Positions 11,683 to 21,063 of a DNA stretch of 64,000 nt are shown piece after piece. The notes below the pieces were generated by a model that had not been told where the DNA came from, searched no databases, and was given only the letters and a program-made list of their open reading frames with translations. The stretch's first letter is position 1. Each line of letters begins with the position of its first letter. The position numbers and the translations under genes were made by a program. Source of the stretch: Mycogone perniciosa (Eukaryota; Ascomycota; Sordariomycetes; Hypocreales; Hypocreaceae); the NCBI GenBank assembly GCA_025331125.1, contig JAOALB010000057.1:124001-188000 (forward strand), given 5' to 3'.

Positions 11683-12377
11683 CTGATTTTGGGAACACTT
11701 CTACTTCCTGACATGACTGATGCAGTACACCGATGAGCAACACGGTGACTTGAAATCCTGACGCATAGGTTTCTGAAGGAGAGCGACAGACTAAGGATAA
11801 CGATGTTAGTTTCAGGCTCATCTTCCGACTTAACCACGTCACAGACGGCGAGGGCCATACCTCGGCCTCATATGTTTACGCGTTAGGAAGCGGACTAATC
11901 GCACAGGTTTTGTAACAACAAATATATGTATTGATTGACCTAGTATAAGAAGAAAGACGCAATAAATATCTTTTGCTGGTAACAAGACGCGACGCCTGAG
12001 AAGTATCTAGTCATATGCAGATCGATATGAAAGCTCAAGATGAAGTAGTCTACTTTGTAGCTATATTATAGAGCCACACTTGAGAGATTGGTCCCAGGAA
12101 CTTTGATAAGGAGCCGCTGTTTGGTCCGCATGATTTGACTTGTGGTGTTGTTGATTGCATTGCACGAGGAGGCTGCACAGCTTGTCCATATCACGTCACG
12201 TGTGCAGCGGCTGGTGCGCCATGTTACCTACTGTATCTAGTGGAGCCCCCTCAATCAAAACATCGACACCTCAAATCGAAAGCCGTGTCGCGTTGGAATA
12301 GTTGGAATAGTCCAACATTGCCAACACCACAGAAGCCCGCTGTGTTTTCCAATTGCAGTTTGTTTGTGTTGATTATC
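11683..12377. other. Intergenic region upstream of the transposase relic
   Basis: About 0.7 kb. The frame that contains the transposase is open from 12135, but the residues before Met at 12378 show no family similarity. I looked for terminal inverted repeats of a Mutator-like element here and after 15140 and could not see a convincing pair by eye. Confidence 0.5.
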
Positions 12378-15140
12378 ATGTCAGCGGCAGCCGGGCAACA
12401 GCCGCCGTCGCAGCCTTTCTCCTATACCGGCATCTACCGCACCGAAGATGACGCCTTCTATGCCATATCCGAAGCTCAGAATGCCCTGGGCTTCCCGTGT
12501 TCCAAGAAGCGCAGCAAGCTTGATGTGAAGACAGGCATTAGGAACCGCATTGATGTCCGCTGCCATAGGAGCGGTTCATATAGACGCTGGAAGCATAGTA
12601 CCGGTCAATACCAAACGTCATCGAGAAAGACGAACTGCCCGTACCTCGTCATTATCAGATTCGATAAACAGACTGGCGGTTTCTTGTTTGAAGTAATGTC
12701 CGAGGAGCATAACCATGAGCCCGTTGAGAATCCCAACGAGACAAGCACCGCTCGTAAGCGGTCGCAAATGCAATTTGGCATTGAACGTCTTGAGAGGCTT
12801 GTTGAAGCACGAAGCAAAATCCCTGGCATAAAGGCAAAGGCGATCGCGGAACAAATCGCCAGTGAACATCCTGGTGTCGCCATTACTAACCACGATGTTC
12901 ATCTCATACTGGGCAAGATCCGACGGAGTCGCACTGGCGCCTTTGCCACCATACAGGATTTTCTGGATGATCTCCAAGATAACGAAAGGGTTTTTTACTA
13001 TGCTGTTGATCGCGGGCCTGATGAGCAGCTGACCAAAATCTTTTGGATATACCGCCATAATATAGAGGATTGGAGGCGCTCTTCCGAGGTTCTCATGTTA
13101 GACAACACATACAAGATTAATCGCCTGAAGATGCCTCTTTTACAGATCACGGGTACGACTCCGCTACATACGAATTTCAGCGCTGGTTTTGGCCTCACGG
13201 TCAAGGAAGATGTAGCGGCTTTCACGTGGATACTGAAGCAGTTGAAAATAGCGGCCACCAAAGGCCGTGTTCCACTACCGATGGTTGTCATCTCAGATTT
13301 CGATGACGTCGCTCTCAAGAAAGCCGCAGCAGACATCTTCGACACCTCTGACCAACAGGTGTGCATGTGGCACATTCTGAAGAACGTCACACTGAACATA
13401 AGAAAGATGTGGCATGGATACTCTGGAGCATCAGAAATCATGAGTATTTGGGAAGCCAATCCAGCATCTAGTAGCACCGCAGGCACCGTGCCTTTCTCCC
13501 GTCATGGGGAGGATCTTGCAGGAACACCGTTGGAATTGGAAATAGATGCTGTAGCTGAGCGTGCGATACGATTGTCTTGGCAAGCTCTCCAGACTCCTTC
13601 GCCACTAAACCAGCCTCCTGGTGGGCAGAGGCGGACGTTCCCTGACGCACCTGAAGGCATACGAGATGCGTTTGTAGCTGTCTGCCGAGCCGACAGTGAG
13701 AGTGATTTCTGGCAGCGATGGGCTCAGTTGTGCTACGAGTTTCCCGCACAAAAAGGTCTGATCCAACTCCCTCCCTTTTTGTGGACGCAACGGCTGACTA
13801 GCATGAAGCGATTATAACCTACCTCCACGACACCTATGTTGCTGAACGAGTCCAATTTGCGCACTTCTCTGTCAAGTGGTTCCAGAACTATGGAATCCGA
13901 ATGATTTCTTGTACCAAAAGCTCCCACTTGAAGGATTTCTTCGATAGCACCTCTACTGACCTTTGTCAGCTTGAACGACACATCTGGGAAATGGTCACGG
14001 CGTACCGGGAATCCTATGAGCTTTGTCTTCAGCACGAGCTCGGCCGACAGCAAGCGCACTTTGACGAGTCCTCCATTGTAAAGGATATTGCGCTGACAGT
14101 CGGGTCAAAAACACTGGACGAGATCTTGCAGCAAGTTCGGCTTGCACTGGATGAGCTGCAGGGGAAAATATCACCGCAATCCTGCACGGGCCAGTTCACG
14201 AAGCAGATGGGACTCCCCTGCCGTCATCAAATTCTGTCCTTAATGAAGAAATCTGAGTCTCTTGAGCTATCACACATTGACCGTCATTGGTGGCTCAAGG
14301 ATTTTGATGTGAGTTCTACCCTGAATATGATCAGAGCGCAGCTAAAAATTGAGATAGGAGGAGGAGCCCCCCATAGAGCAGCAGGAACCAGCAATAAACG
14401 TTGTTCAGCCGGCCCGTCCGGTTAAGCGAGTTCCTGTACCTATAGCTACCACGGAGGCGGTTGCTCTTCGTGAAGCCCGTGCTGCCACGGCTAGAAGCGA
14501 CGGGACCTCCGCAAGTAGACGTGGTGGACAAAGGAAGAACGAAAGGGTACCAGTACCAAGGCTGCGCATAACCGAGGCGCGACCCGAAGGCCCCAGAAGA
14601 AATCTTAAACGGCCCAGAGCTGAGAGTCAATCAGACCAACAACAAGAGCAGGCTGTTGAAGAAACACGGGATCAACAAGGGGCCCGTGAACCGACAGTCC
14701 AGGAACAATCACAGCCTAGCGAGCCGTTGCCAATCCACTCTGTAGTCTCTCAAACCCAGCAAAGTCCTCACAATCAGCAGGAAGTTAGGGCGACTCCAAA
14801 TACCCGCCAAAGAAGCGCCAACCCGACGACACCAGCCCGGACCAGAGCTCCAACGAGAACTGATGTTGCTGTTACACGGAGCCAGACGCAGGTTAGACAG
14901 CAGTTGACGCAACCGTCCGTACCGTCGCTTCAGCCACAGATGCCTTTGCCTGCGCCAGTTTCAAGCAGTTCGTTGCTGCAGGGTTCACCAGCGCAGACCA
15001 ACTACCAGCAGTTGGGAGGACTCGCAGCTCTTGATATGTACAATATGGGTGGAATTCCCCAGCAGCCTCCACAGGCAGCATTTGGTCCACAAGGGCCTCC
15101 ACTCAACTTTTTTGCTTGGCAGCCACTACAGAAACGATAA
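12378..15140 (+). pseudogene. Mutator-like (MULE) transposase with FAR1-type N-terminus, frame-broken
   Basis: The first frame (12378-13817) carries an N-terminal FAR1/WRKY-GCM1-like zinc domain (Cys ... NCPY ... EEHNHEP near residues 55-115). A MULE DDE core follows: LDNTYKIN with Asp242, VISDFDD with Asp307, and the QVCMWHILKNV Cys/His motif. It stops at 13817. Similarity continues two frames over from 13802 (YLHDTYVAERVQFAHFSVKW) with no splice pair that joins them, so there is an indel at roughly 13755-13812. A further shift at 14309-14357 is better explained as a 49-base intron (GTGAGT...GATAG). It links HWWLKDFD to a long Gln/Pro/Arg-rich tail ending at 15140. It would catalyse cut-and-paste transposition if intact. 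Terminal repeats were not found. A sequencing indel in a live or domesticated gene is the main alternative. Confidence 0.78.
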
Positions 15141-15524
15141 TTTTAATGTCACAAAAAGCCGGAATTGAAGATGTCTTCGATGGAGGACAGCTGTAACGGC
15201 ACAGTTTTGTTCAGTTCATGCGAAGCGACGAAATACCATGACTTCTTTGTTATTGCTTAATGAGCTTGGAGTATCAGGAATCATATCATCCCTTTAAGGT
15301 TGGCGACAACAGGTGTTCGCGAACTGGGAACGGAGTTGTGTATATCCGGTTATATTGGTCCGTTTCCATGGTTAATGAAAGGGAATCTTGTATTTCCACA
15401 TTACGACTCTTTACAGTAACAAGTGCGTCTCACTGTCAACTCATACTCCCAGCTCTGACTCCCGTGTTCCGTCCAGCCTTTCCCTCTCCTCCCCTGAGGC
15501 ATAGATTCATCCATCCGACTCTTC
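15141..15524. other. Short intergenic region between convergent features
   Basis: About 0.4 kb between the transposase tail and the 3' end of the secreted-protein gene. Nothing recognisable, and no inverted repeat matching the other side of the transposase was seen. Confidence 0.45.
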
Positions 15525-16319
15525 TCACGGTGGCGACACCTTCTGCCCCTTTGGCCTTCCTTTATTCCATGTCTTCTCATACTCATGGAAACACCTCTTA
15601 AGGCATTCGGCATTGTCAAGGCACTGCACATTGCAATACTTGGCCGTCGCATTGCCCTTTCCTACCTGGGTCTCATCAACGGGTACCAGCCAATCCATCT
15701 CGTGGTTATGTCCAGCCGGCCTGGGATATCTCTCCATATCTGGACAAAGCTCACCCGGCTTGATACCCCGTCCGTAGGCTTTGTTCCATCCCTCCATGTG
15801 GACATACGCAGTGTGATTCGCGCCACAGTAGTAATCCATGCGTTCCTCGGCCATCATGAGCTCCCACCGCGAGCATTTCTGCTTATGCAGGGTTTGCAGA
15901 TTGTAAAAGTCCCAGTTGCATATATACCAGCTCGCGTTCCCCACGGTGGCGACGATGAGAGCGCCCTTTTTGGGACGGTACATCTCGCACCAGTTGGCTA
16001 GCATATCTCGCGCGCGCTCTACGTCGGACTTTTGGGGGAGGATGTTACCGTAGCCTTGGAACTTCTGGTCGACGGCGCAGCCGTGATGAGTGATTGGAAG
16101 GTGAGAGACTTTGAAGGGGTGCTCTTGTTTGCGGATGATGGTGACGTCGGCGTATTTGGTCCAGCCGTTATAGATGACATGGTTCTGGTGCCGAATGCGT
16201 TCCAGGACGAAGTAGATCTCCCAGATACCTTCCGGGAGGTCCTTGTGTAGTTGCCATGAGAGGACAAGGGGGAGAAGGGTGGCGGTGATGTATAAGTGGA
16301 GGAGGAGTAGACGCAGCAT
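15525..16319 (-). CDS. Cys-rich secreted protein of unknown function
   Basis: Single-exon frame of 264 residues from the ATG at 16319, chosen because it starts with a clear signal peptide (MLRLLLLHLYITATLLPLVLSW); an in-frame ATG 42 bases upstream would put 14 charged residues ahead of it. The mature part has about ten cysteines, several spaced as Cys-X3-Cys or Cys-X5-Cys near the C-terminus, many aromatic residues (WEIYFVLERI, WYICNWDFY) and at least two N-glycosylation sequons. This pattern suggests a disulfide-stabilised extracellular protein. I do not recognise the family. It could be an effector-like or lineage-restricted secreted protein, but no function can be given. It ends 0.4 kb from the transposase relic, convergent with it. 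Confidence 0.7.
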   Translation of the reverse strand: MLRLLLLHLYITATLLPLVLSWQLHKDLPEGIWEIYFVLERIRHQNHVIYNGWTKYADVTIIRKQEHPFKVSHLPITHHGCAVDQKFQGYGNILPQKSDVERARDMLANWCEMYRPKKGALIVATVGNASWYICNWDFYNLQTLHKQKCSRWELMMAEERMDYYCGANHTAYVHMEGWNKAYGRGIKPGELCPDMERYPRPAGHNHEMDWLVPVDETQVGKGNATAKYCNVQCLDNAECLKRCFHEYEKTWNKGRPKGQKVSPP

Positions 16320-16986
16320 GATTTCGCTGTGATGGTTTCTGACACTGCGTTTTGGTGTCAAAGTGAATGGATAAGGAATGAAAGATTTTCGGGAAGAGGA
16401 AGGAAACCTGCAATATATGAAAACAAACTTTGTCTGGTTACCTCGCTTGAATGTGGCTCGGGATGTAAATAACTTCCGCCTCGCGTTGCGCCAGCAAACG
16501 TACGTTTAGCAATGCATTTCTTGGTGAATTTTAGGTGGATTAGAACTGACACTCACTGCAGGTGTCTCGCCTTAATAATTGGGTCTTGATGGAGTGAATA
16601 GAGAAACGTTGCATGTAAACCAGTTGGGAAACTGTTGCTAAATCTTAGCTACCACAAGGCTTGTTGCATGTCTCTTGGACAGATCTTCAACTCCCCACAC
16701 TCACTCATACAGGTTCAAACAGATTATGAGTCAGAAGACATGATTTATGTGCATCGCCGCCAAAGAATGAGACGCCATCTTCACTCACACGGCTCATCGC
16801 TTATTCAGGAAGCATACATTGAAGTGATTCCATCTTCTGCGCTTGCGCCTTGGACAAAAAAACGGAAGCGGCGTCTATAAAACGTCTGAGATCTCCCGTC
16901 TTTCTTCTTACCCTCTTTATCCAAACCTGTCTTGACACCTTTAACCTCATATCAAGAAACACCCCGGTAAATTTTCAGCAGGCAAC
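16320..16986. other. Divergent intergenic region
   Basis: About 0.67 kb between the secreted-protein gene (minus) and the small gene at 16987 (plus). It holds a TATAAAA element at 16876-16882 on the plus strand followed by a pyrimidine-rich stretch, a typical fungal core-promoter layout. Other open frames here are short and unsupported. Confidence 0.5.
16876..16882 (+). promoter_or_regulatory. TATA-box-like element
   Basis: TATAAAA lies about 105 bases upstream of the ATG at 16987 and is followed by CT-rich sequence. The position fits a core promoter of the small gene downstream and is part of the reason for calling that gene. Confidence 0.45.
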
Positions 16987-17572
16987 ATGCTTCCCTGTCT
17001 ATCATCTAACTTCAGACGCAGGAGCCTCTCAAAACTACAAGAAGCGAAACAGAGCGATATCTTATTTAGCGAACCCAAGTATTACCAACTTGCTCGGCCT
17101 TCTGGACTTTGTACACTACCAAGAAGCACTTTCCACGAGATCATGGAGCTCTCTCATCGAATCCTCAAGTTCTTGGACTACGGGTTCGACCGTTTATATA
17201 TCCATTTCTACCTCATCTCGGTGCCTGAGGAATTAGAAATAACTCCCGGACTGTGTCATGTGTGCAACCTGGTCAGCATGAGTGAAAGAACGGAGTGCGA
17301 AACTTGCGGGCATTTTCTCACAGGGAGGAATACGGACGTATGATATACATTATTTCCAGAAATCTACCTATCACATGCATTTTACTAATTCTTCACAGAT
17401 TATCTGCTGCCGTTACCTGCAGTCATGGAACTCTATCTCAACAAATCGCGGGGCGTACGGAGGTAAGATAAATATATCCTTTCCACGGATCTACTGAATG
17501 CGTGTGTATTTTTACTCATTATTCACAGGCTGCCGCGTTCTAAAATGGACCGCGTTTTCGACCTTTTTGTGA
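16987..17572 (+). CDS. Small hypothetical protein with a paired Cys-X2-Cys motif (three exons)
   Basis: Proposed exons are 16987-17337, 17399-17462 and 17529-17572, joined by GTATGA...CACAG and GTAAGA...CACAG introns of 61 and 66 bases that both keep an open frame, for about 152 residues. Intron 1 contains TACTAAT as a plausible branch site. The first exon ends with LCHVCNLVSMSERTECETCG, two CXXC pairs spaced like a small zinc ribbon or rubredoxin-type knuckle. The middle (FHEIMELSHRILKFLDYGFD) looks helical. No signal peptide or membrane segment. I do not recognise the family. Support is the coherent splice model, the TATA element and the Cys motif; it could be a chance frame. Confidence 0.42.
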
Positions 17573-17722
17573 TTTTCCTTTTCACGACCCTTTTTCAACG
17601 AGCCGACCGACCGACTGCCTGACTATGGAGAACTTCTGGACTGTTTATAGAGGGAGGAAGAATGTGCGAATAAGCTTTGTTTTTTTGGTAGATCTGAATG
17701 GGGAAACATGGTTGTAATTTAA

Positions 17723-17768
17723 CCTTCTTTGACCTTCTTTGACCTTTGACCTTTGACCTTTGACCTTC
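17723..17768 (+). repeat. CCTTCTTTGA/CCTTTGA tandem repeat
   Basis: Two units of CCTTCTTTGA (17723-17742) are followed by three units of CCTTTGA (17743-17763) and a partial unit. The shift from a 10-base to a 7-base period suggests replication slippage with a three-base deletion. Confidence 0.85.
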
Positions 17769-18020
17769 ATTGAGCCCAAGTCGCCCACGAGTGCATACAT
17801 GGCGTCAAAGAAAGTCTAGAATGCATTGACAATTCTGCCAATCTAGTATGTCTTTTTCATTGTTCCTTAAAATTGAACTAAGAAATGATAAAGAAGTCCA
17901 CCCACGCTCGACTACTTGGCAACTCGCATTCGGCTGAAGGATGTGTGGTCCTCTGTTTTGTCCAACTCTCGACCGTCCACATGGACAAAAGAACGAGTTC
18001 ACCAACAACTTAGAGTTGAC

Positions 18021-18028
18021 TATAAGTA
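18021..18028 (+). promoter_or_regulatory. TATA-box-like element upstream of the APH-like gene
   Basis: TATAAGTA lies 154 bases before the ATG at 18175 and is followed by a C/T/A-rich leader, consistent with a fungal core promoter and 5' untranslated region. Confidence 0.4.
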
Positions 18029-18174
18029 GAGCTCAATTGCTGCTGTAAATCTCACTTTCCCCATCGTTCTCCATCACTCCATCATTCAGCATTCTCAGCA
18101 ATATCATCACCATTCACATTCATCACCGCCAGCAACCTATATTACAGCTCTATTACTCATTCACCATCTCTAAC

Positions 18175-19188
18175 ATGGCTTTTCAAACGATTTCGGTAAA
18201 CTCATGGCTCATTGCGAACCAGTTTATACTTGAAAGAAGCTGGGTCATTCTCGGACAACCGCCTTCTGAATATACCTTCAAAGGCCCCTATAGCGCCTAC
18301 TACACGCTTTCCCCGGCACCCAACCCACTGCCCTTGACCAGACGGTTTTACAGGGACATCCAGATCACCACTCACTTACAGTATGATCGAAGTCTATCTG
18401 GTGTTTGGCAGATTGGGGATTTCGTCATCAAAGTCCGCCCGGCTTATACAGATCGCACCCAAGAGCATGTCACTATAGACTGGGTAAGCAAGAAAAAATG
18501 GACCTACTTCTCCGTGCCCAAGCTCGTTCACGTTCTTGACCATGGTGGTATGCAAGCCGTGGTCATGACTCGAGTCCCCGGGAGCACTCTCCGTTCCGTC
18601 TGGCCGACTCTGAGTGAGGACGAAAAGAAGTACTACGTTCAATCCACAAGCAGGATCTACAAAGAACTCTCGCAATGCAGCGCAAGTTACATTGGCTCGG
18701 TCGATGGGAAACGATCAACCGGTATCTCGTTTTATCTTCGGACCGATGACGATGACACAGATCCAGAGCAAAAGAACCTCATTAGGCAATGCAAAGAAAT
18801 CGGGATGCGATGCGACTCATTCATGTTCACCCATCCGGACATGCATATGGGTAACATTATAGTCCGGACTGATGATGAGGCAAAGGCTGCCATCCAACAT
18901 GCTCTATCCCAAGCGGAGATTCCCGCACCGGATGAGCCTCTGATTGCGGTTATAGACTGGGAGCAGGCCGGGTTTGTGCCCCTCGAATGGATTGCAACTA
19001 ACGCTGCGGACGGTCACAACTGGAGCCATATCTACCCTGAAATCCACCGGGATTTCAAGAAGAGAGTCATGAAACAGATGGAGATTGATGGGATGCCAAA
19101 TTTGTGGGCGGAATGTGATCGACTGAGACAGGAGGTGCTGAAGGAGGTGCATGCGGAGCGTGCAAAGAAATTCAACCAACAGAATTGA
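18175..19188 (+). CDS. APH-family (aminoglycoside phosphotransferase-like) kinase
   Basis: Intronless, 337 residues, protein-kinase-like fold of the APH/choline-kinase superfamily that is expanded in filamentous fungi. Visible elements are a VWQIGDFVIKVRP segment holding the ATP-binding Lys (near 86), VVMTRVPGSTL as the hinge and linker, the Brenner-type catalytic loop FTHPDMHMGNIIV with Asp and Asn (near 221-231), and the metal-binding AVIDWEQAG. The substrate is not known; fungal paralogues phosphorylate undefined small molecules and few have been tested. No signal peptide or membrane segment, so probably cytosolic. The ATG chosen is the first in frame and follows a TATAAGTA element and a CA-rich leader. 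Confidence 0.85.
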   Translation: MAFQTISVNSWLIANQFILERSWVILGQPPSEYTFKGPYSAYYTLSPAPNPLPLTRRFYRDIQITTHLQYDRSLSGVWQIGDFVIKVRPAYTDRTQEHVTIDWVSKKKWTYFSVPKLVHVLDHGGMQAVVMTRVPGSTLRSVWPTLSEDEKKYYVQSTSRIYKELSQCSASYIGSVDGKRSTGISFYLRTDDDDTDPEQKNLIRQCKEIGMRCDSFMFTHPDMHMGNIIVRTDDEAKAAIQHALSQAEIPAPDEPLIAVIDWEQAGFVPLEWIATNAADGHNWSHIYPEIHRDFKKRVMKQMEIDGMPNLWAECDRLRQEVLKEVHAERAKKFNQQN

Positions 19189-19672
19189 TCATGGGCTAGA
19201 AGGATGACACGTATGGATGTGGGGGGGAGGGAACAAACAGACATATAGACTTTCGTTAAATACATCTCAATAGATAGGGTTTCTTACACTGCGTTGTTTC
19301 GTTTACCAGCAACACGAAATAGAGACTGTGACAAACGGCCGGCATGATCGTCCAAACACAACAAGAGAATGAATAACGACTTACGAGCCATGTGATATTG
19401 GTAAGCATCACTTTGTTTCCATCTACAAAGTATAGAGCCCCTGTTTCTGCTTCCTTCACCTGAATTACATGTGGCATCCTAATCTCCTACCCCTTGGGTA
19501 ATTAGGGAAGCGCCAAGGGGATAACCTCCAGATAACAATATTGGTCCCAATATATAAATAATCACTATGACCAGGATTTGCTGCAACGGAATTGGTAATT
19601 CATGCAGGTGTGTTTTGGGAAGCCTCATAGTTCATACATGTTCCGTACACTTCGACCTTGATATACGCGATA
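19189..19672. other. Intergenic region between the APH-like gene and a gene relic
   Basis: About 0.5 kb, AT-rich, with no supported gene. Probably the 3' untranslated region of the APH-like gene and flanking sequence. Confidence 0.45.
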
Positions 19673-20606
19673 ATGGTCAACCACGGCTATCTTGGGCTCA
19701 CGCCCCAATGCGGAATCTGCTCAGATAGGATCCTAAGGCACGAAAGAGTGATAGCGCGTATTGCGATCTTCTCCGTCCCTTCTGCTCCTTATTCATTTCC
19801 CCATATTTATCCCACTTCCGTTATTGACATTCATTGCACTACAGTCTTTAGCAGCGACGGCTCGACCTCCTATAGCTGCACTCGGCCATTCCTTTCCCAC
19901 AAACGGTAAGCCTTACTGTCACCGGGGTTGACGGGTTTCGACTGTGCCACTTTCCGGGCTGCGGGGAATGCACCTTGTTGCCCGAGTTCGCGACGTTTCA
20001 TTATGACTGACTGTCGACCCCGACGGCATCAGCAAAGTGGGACGCCTTTCTAGCATTCCCCAGTATTCGGGAGAGTGCCATGACCATTCTGCCTATATCG
20101 TCGAACAAGCAGTGTCTGTCTCTGGAGTAGTGGCGCAGCTTCGGGTACGTATTGTCTGTCAGTCTCTCTTGGGTGTCTCGTGTGATCTCATTCATCGTCA
20201 AGGACAGTTGCCTGCGTCTTCAATTACCTCGTGAACCTCCTGAACGGCAATGGAACACTCCAGCGCCACCTAGCCTGTCGTCCTACAAAACCGGTCCTAG
20301 GATGCTGGCTGGTCCGCGTTTCTCTACTGTTGAAATGGACGATAGTATAAGAGGCATAGCCTTCTTTTTTCTGCAAGACAGCTCTTGAACATTCATGTCC
20401 ACAGATTAGACGGAATATCTGCTTTGTCGACGTATGAACCTTTTCCAAACAAACTTCGGCAGTATATCTTGTGGCTCTACTTACCCATCCCAAAGGGTGA
20501 TCGATTAACTACTCTGGGAGGTCGTGGAGATGTGGGTGCGAGCTTGAATATTCTCGCCCGGACAGAGAAAGCTGGTGATATTGTCCTAGGCAAATTCTCA
20601 GCCTAG
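19673..20606 (+). pseudogene. Probable relic of a fungal F-box-associated family gene
   Basis: Three separated pieces on one strand resemble the layout of a Cys-motif/F-box-type family common in Aspergillus. From ATG 19673: GLTPQCGICSDRILRHERV, up to a GTAAGC donor after the codons for SHK near 19906. Then at about 19936-20007: FRLCHFPGCGECTLLPEFA, running into TGA at 20008 with more stops after it (for example TAG after SLE). Finally 20385-20606: LWLYLPIPKGDRLTTLGGR and ARTEKAGDIVLG, ending in TAG. In the intact family as I recall it, a CXXC start, a PGC..C...PE segment and a C-terminal PI...DR block follow in this order. Here the middle is interrupted and the frames do not join. The family assignment rests on memory and is tentative; no function is claimed. 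Confidence 0.4.
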
Positions 20607-21063
20607 ATTATCTGCGTAAAGGAGCGCATGCCAGTCGTTCAAGTTTCTTTCAGCAGTCACTGTACATCAGCCCTTGGATATCGGAATACTTATACAGGCA
20701 GTCATATATATAAAGTGACAGTATACGATATAACCTTTTTTGAATGCCCGTTCTTGGAATCACACAGGCACCTAAGCTAACACAATGGTTTTTATATGAG
20801 GGTATTAGTCCAGCCTGCCTATGGAGCAGTAACAGCTACTTCGTATTTAAATCATTCGATAAATCTATGTGCTATCAGCGGCTTTTATCCGGATAACCAA
20901 CGGGGCAGACATTATAGCGTCAATAAGCGCTAATCTCTTATATTCGGTTGTTAGACCACCTCCAGCCCCTCATACAAGTGATCCTTCATTCTTCAATTCA
21001 TCACCAACACACTCTCATAGCCATTGGAGTGTCATCTCGTCTCATCGTCTCACCTCACAACAG
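20607..21063. other. Intergenic region before the RBR-ligase sequence
   Basis: About 0.46 kb. I searched it for an exon with an ATG that could supply the missing start of the RBR gene and found none: the ATGs near 20784 and 20868 meet stops quickly and have no suitable donor. Otherwise nothing recognisable. Confidence 0.45.

Larger units (their letters stand above)
17573..18174. other. Intergenic region with short tandem repeat and promoter of the APH-like gene
   Basis: About 0.6 kb. It contains the CCTTTGA tandem repeat at 17723-17768, a TATAAGTA element at 18021-18028, and a CA/CT-rich leader just before the ATG at 18175. No other gene is supported. Confidence 0.5.

Noticed and set aside
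14309..14425. Second frameshift in the transposase
   Set aside because: A GTGAGT donor at 14309 and an AG at 14356-14357 make a 49-base intron whose length restores the frame, so an intron is the simpler reading.
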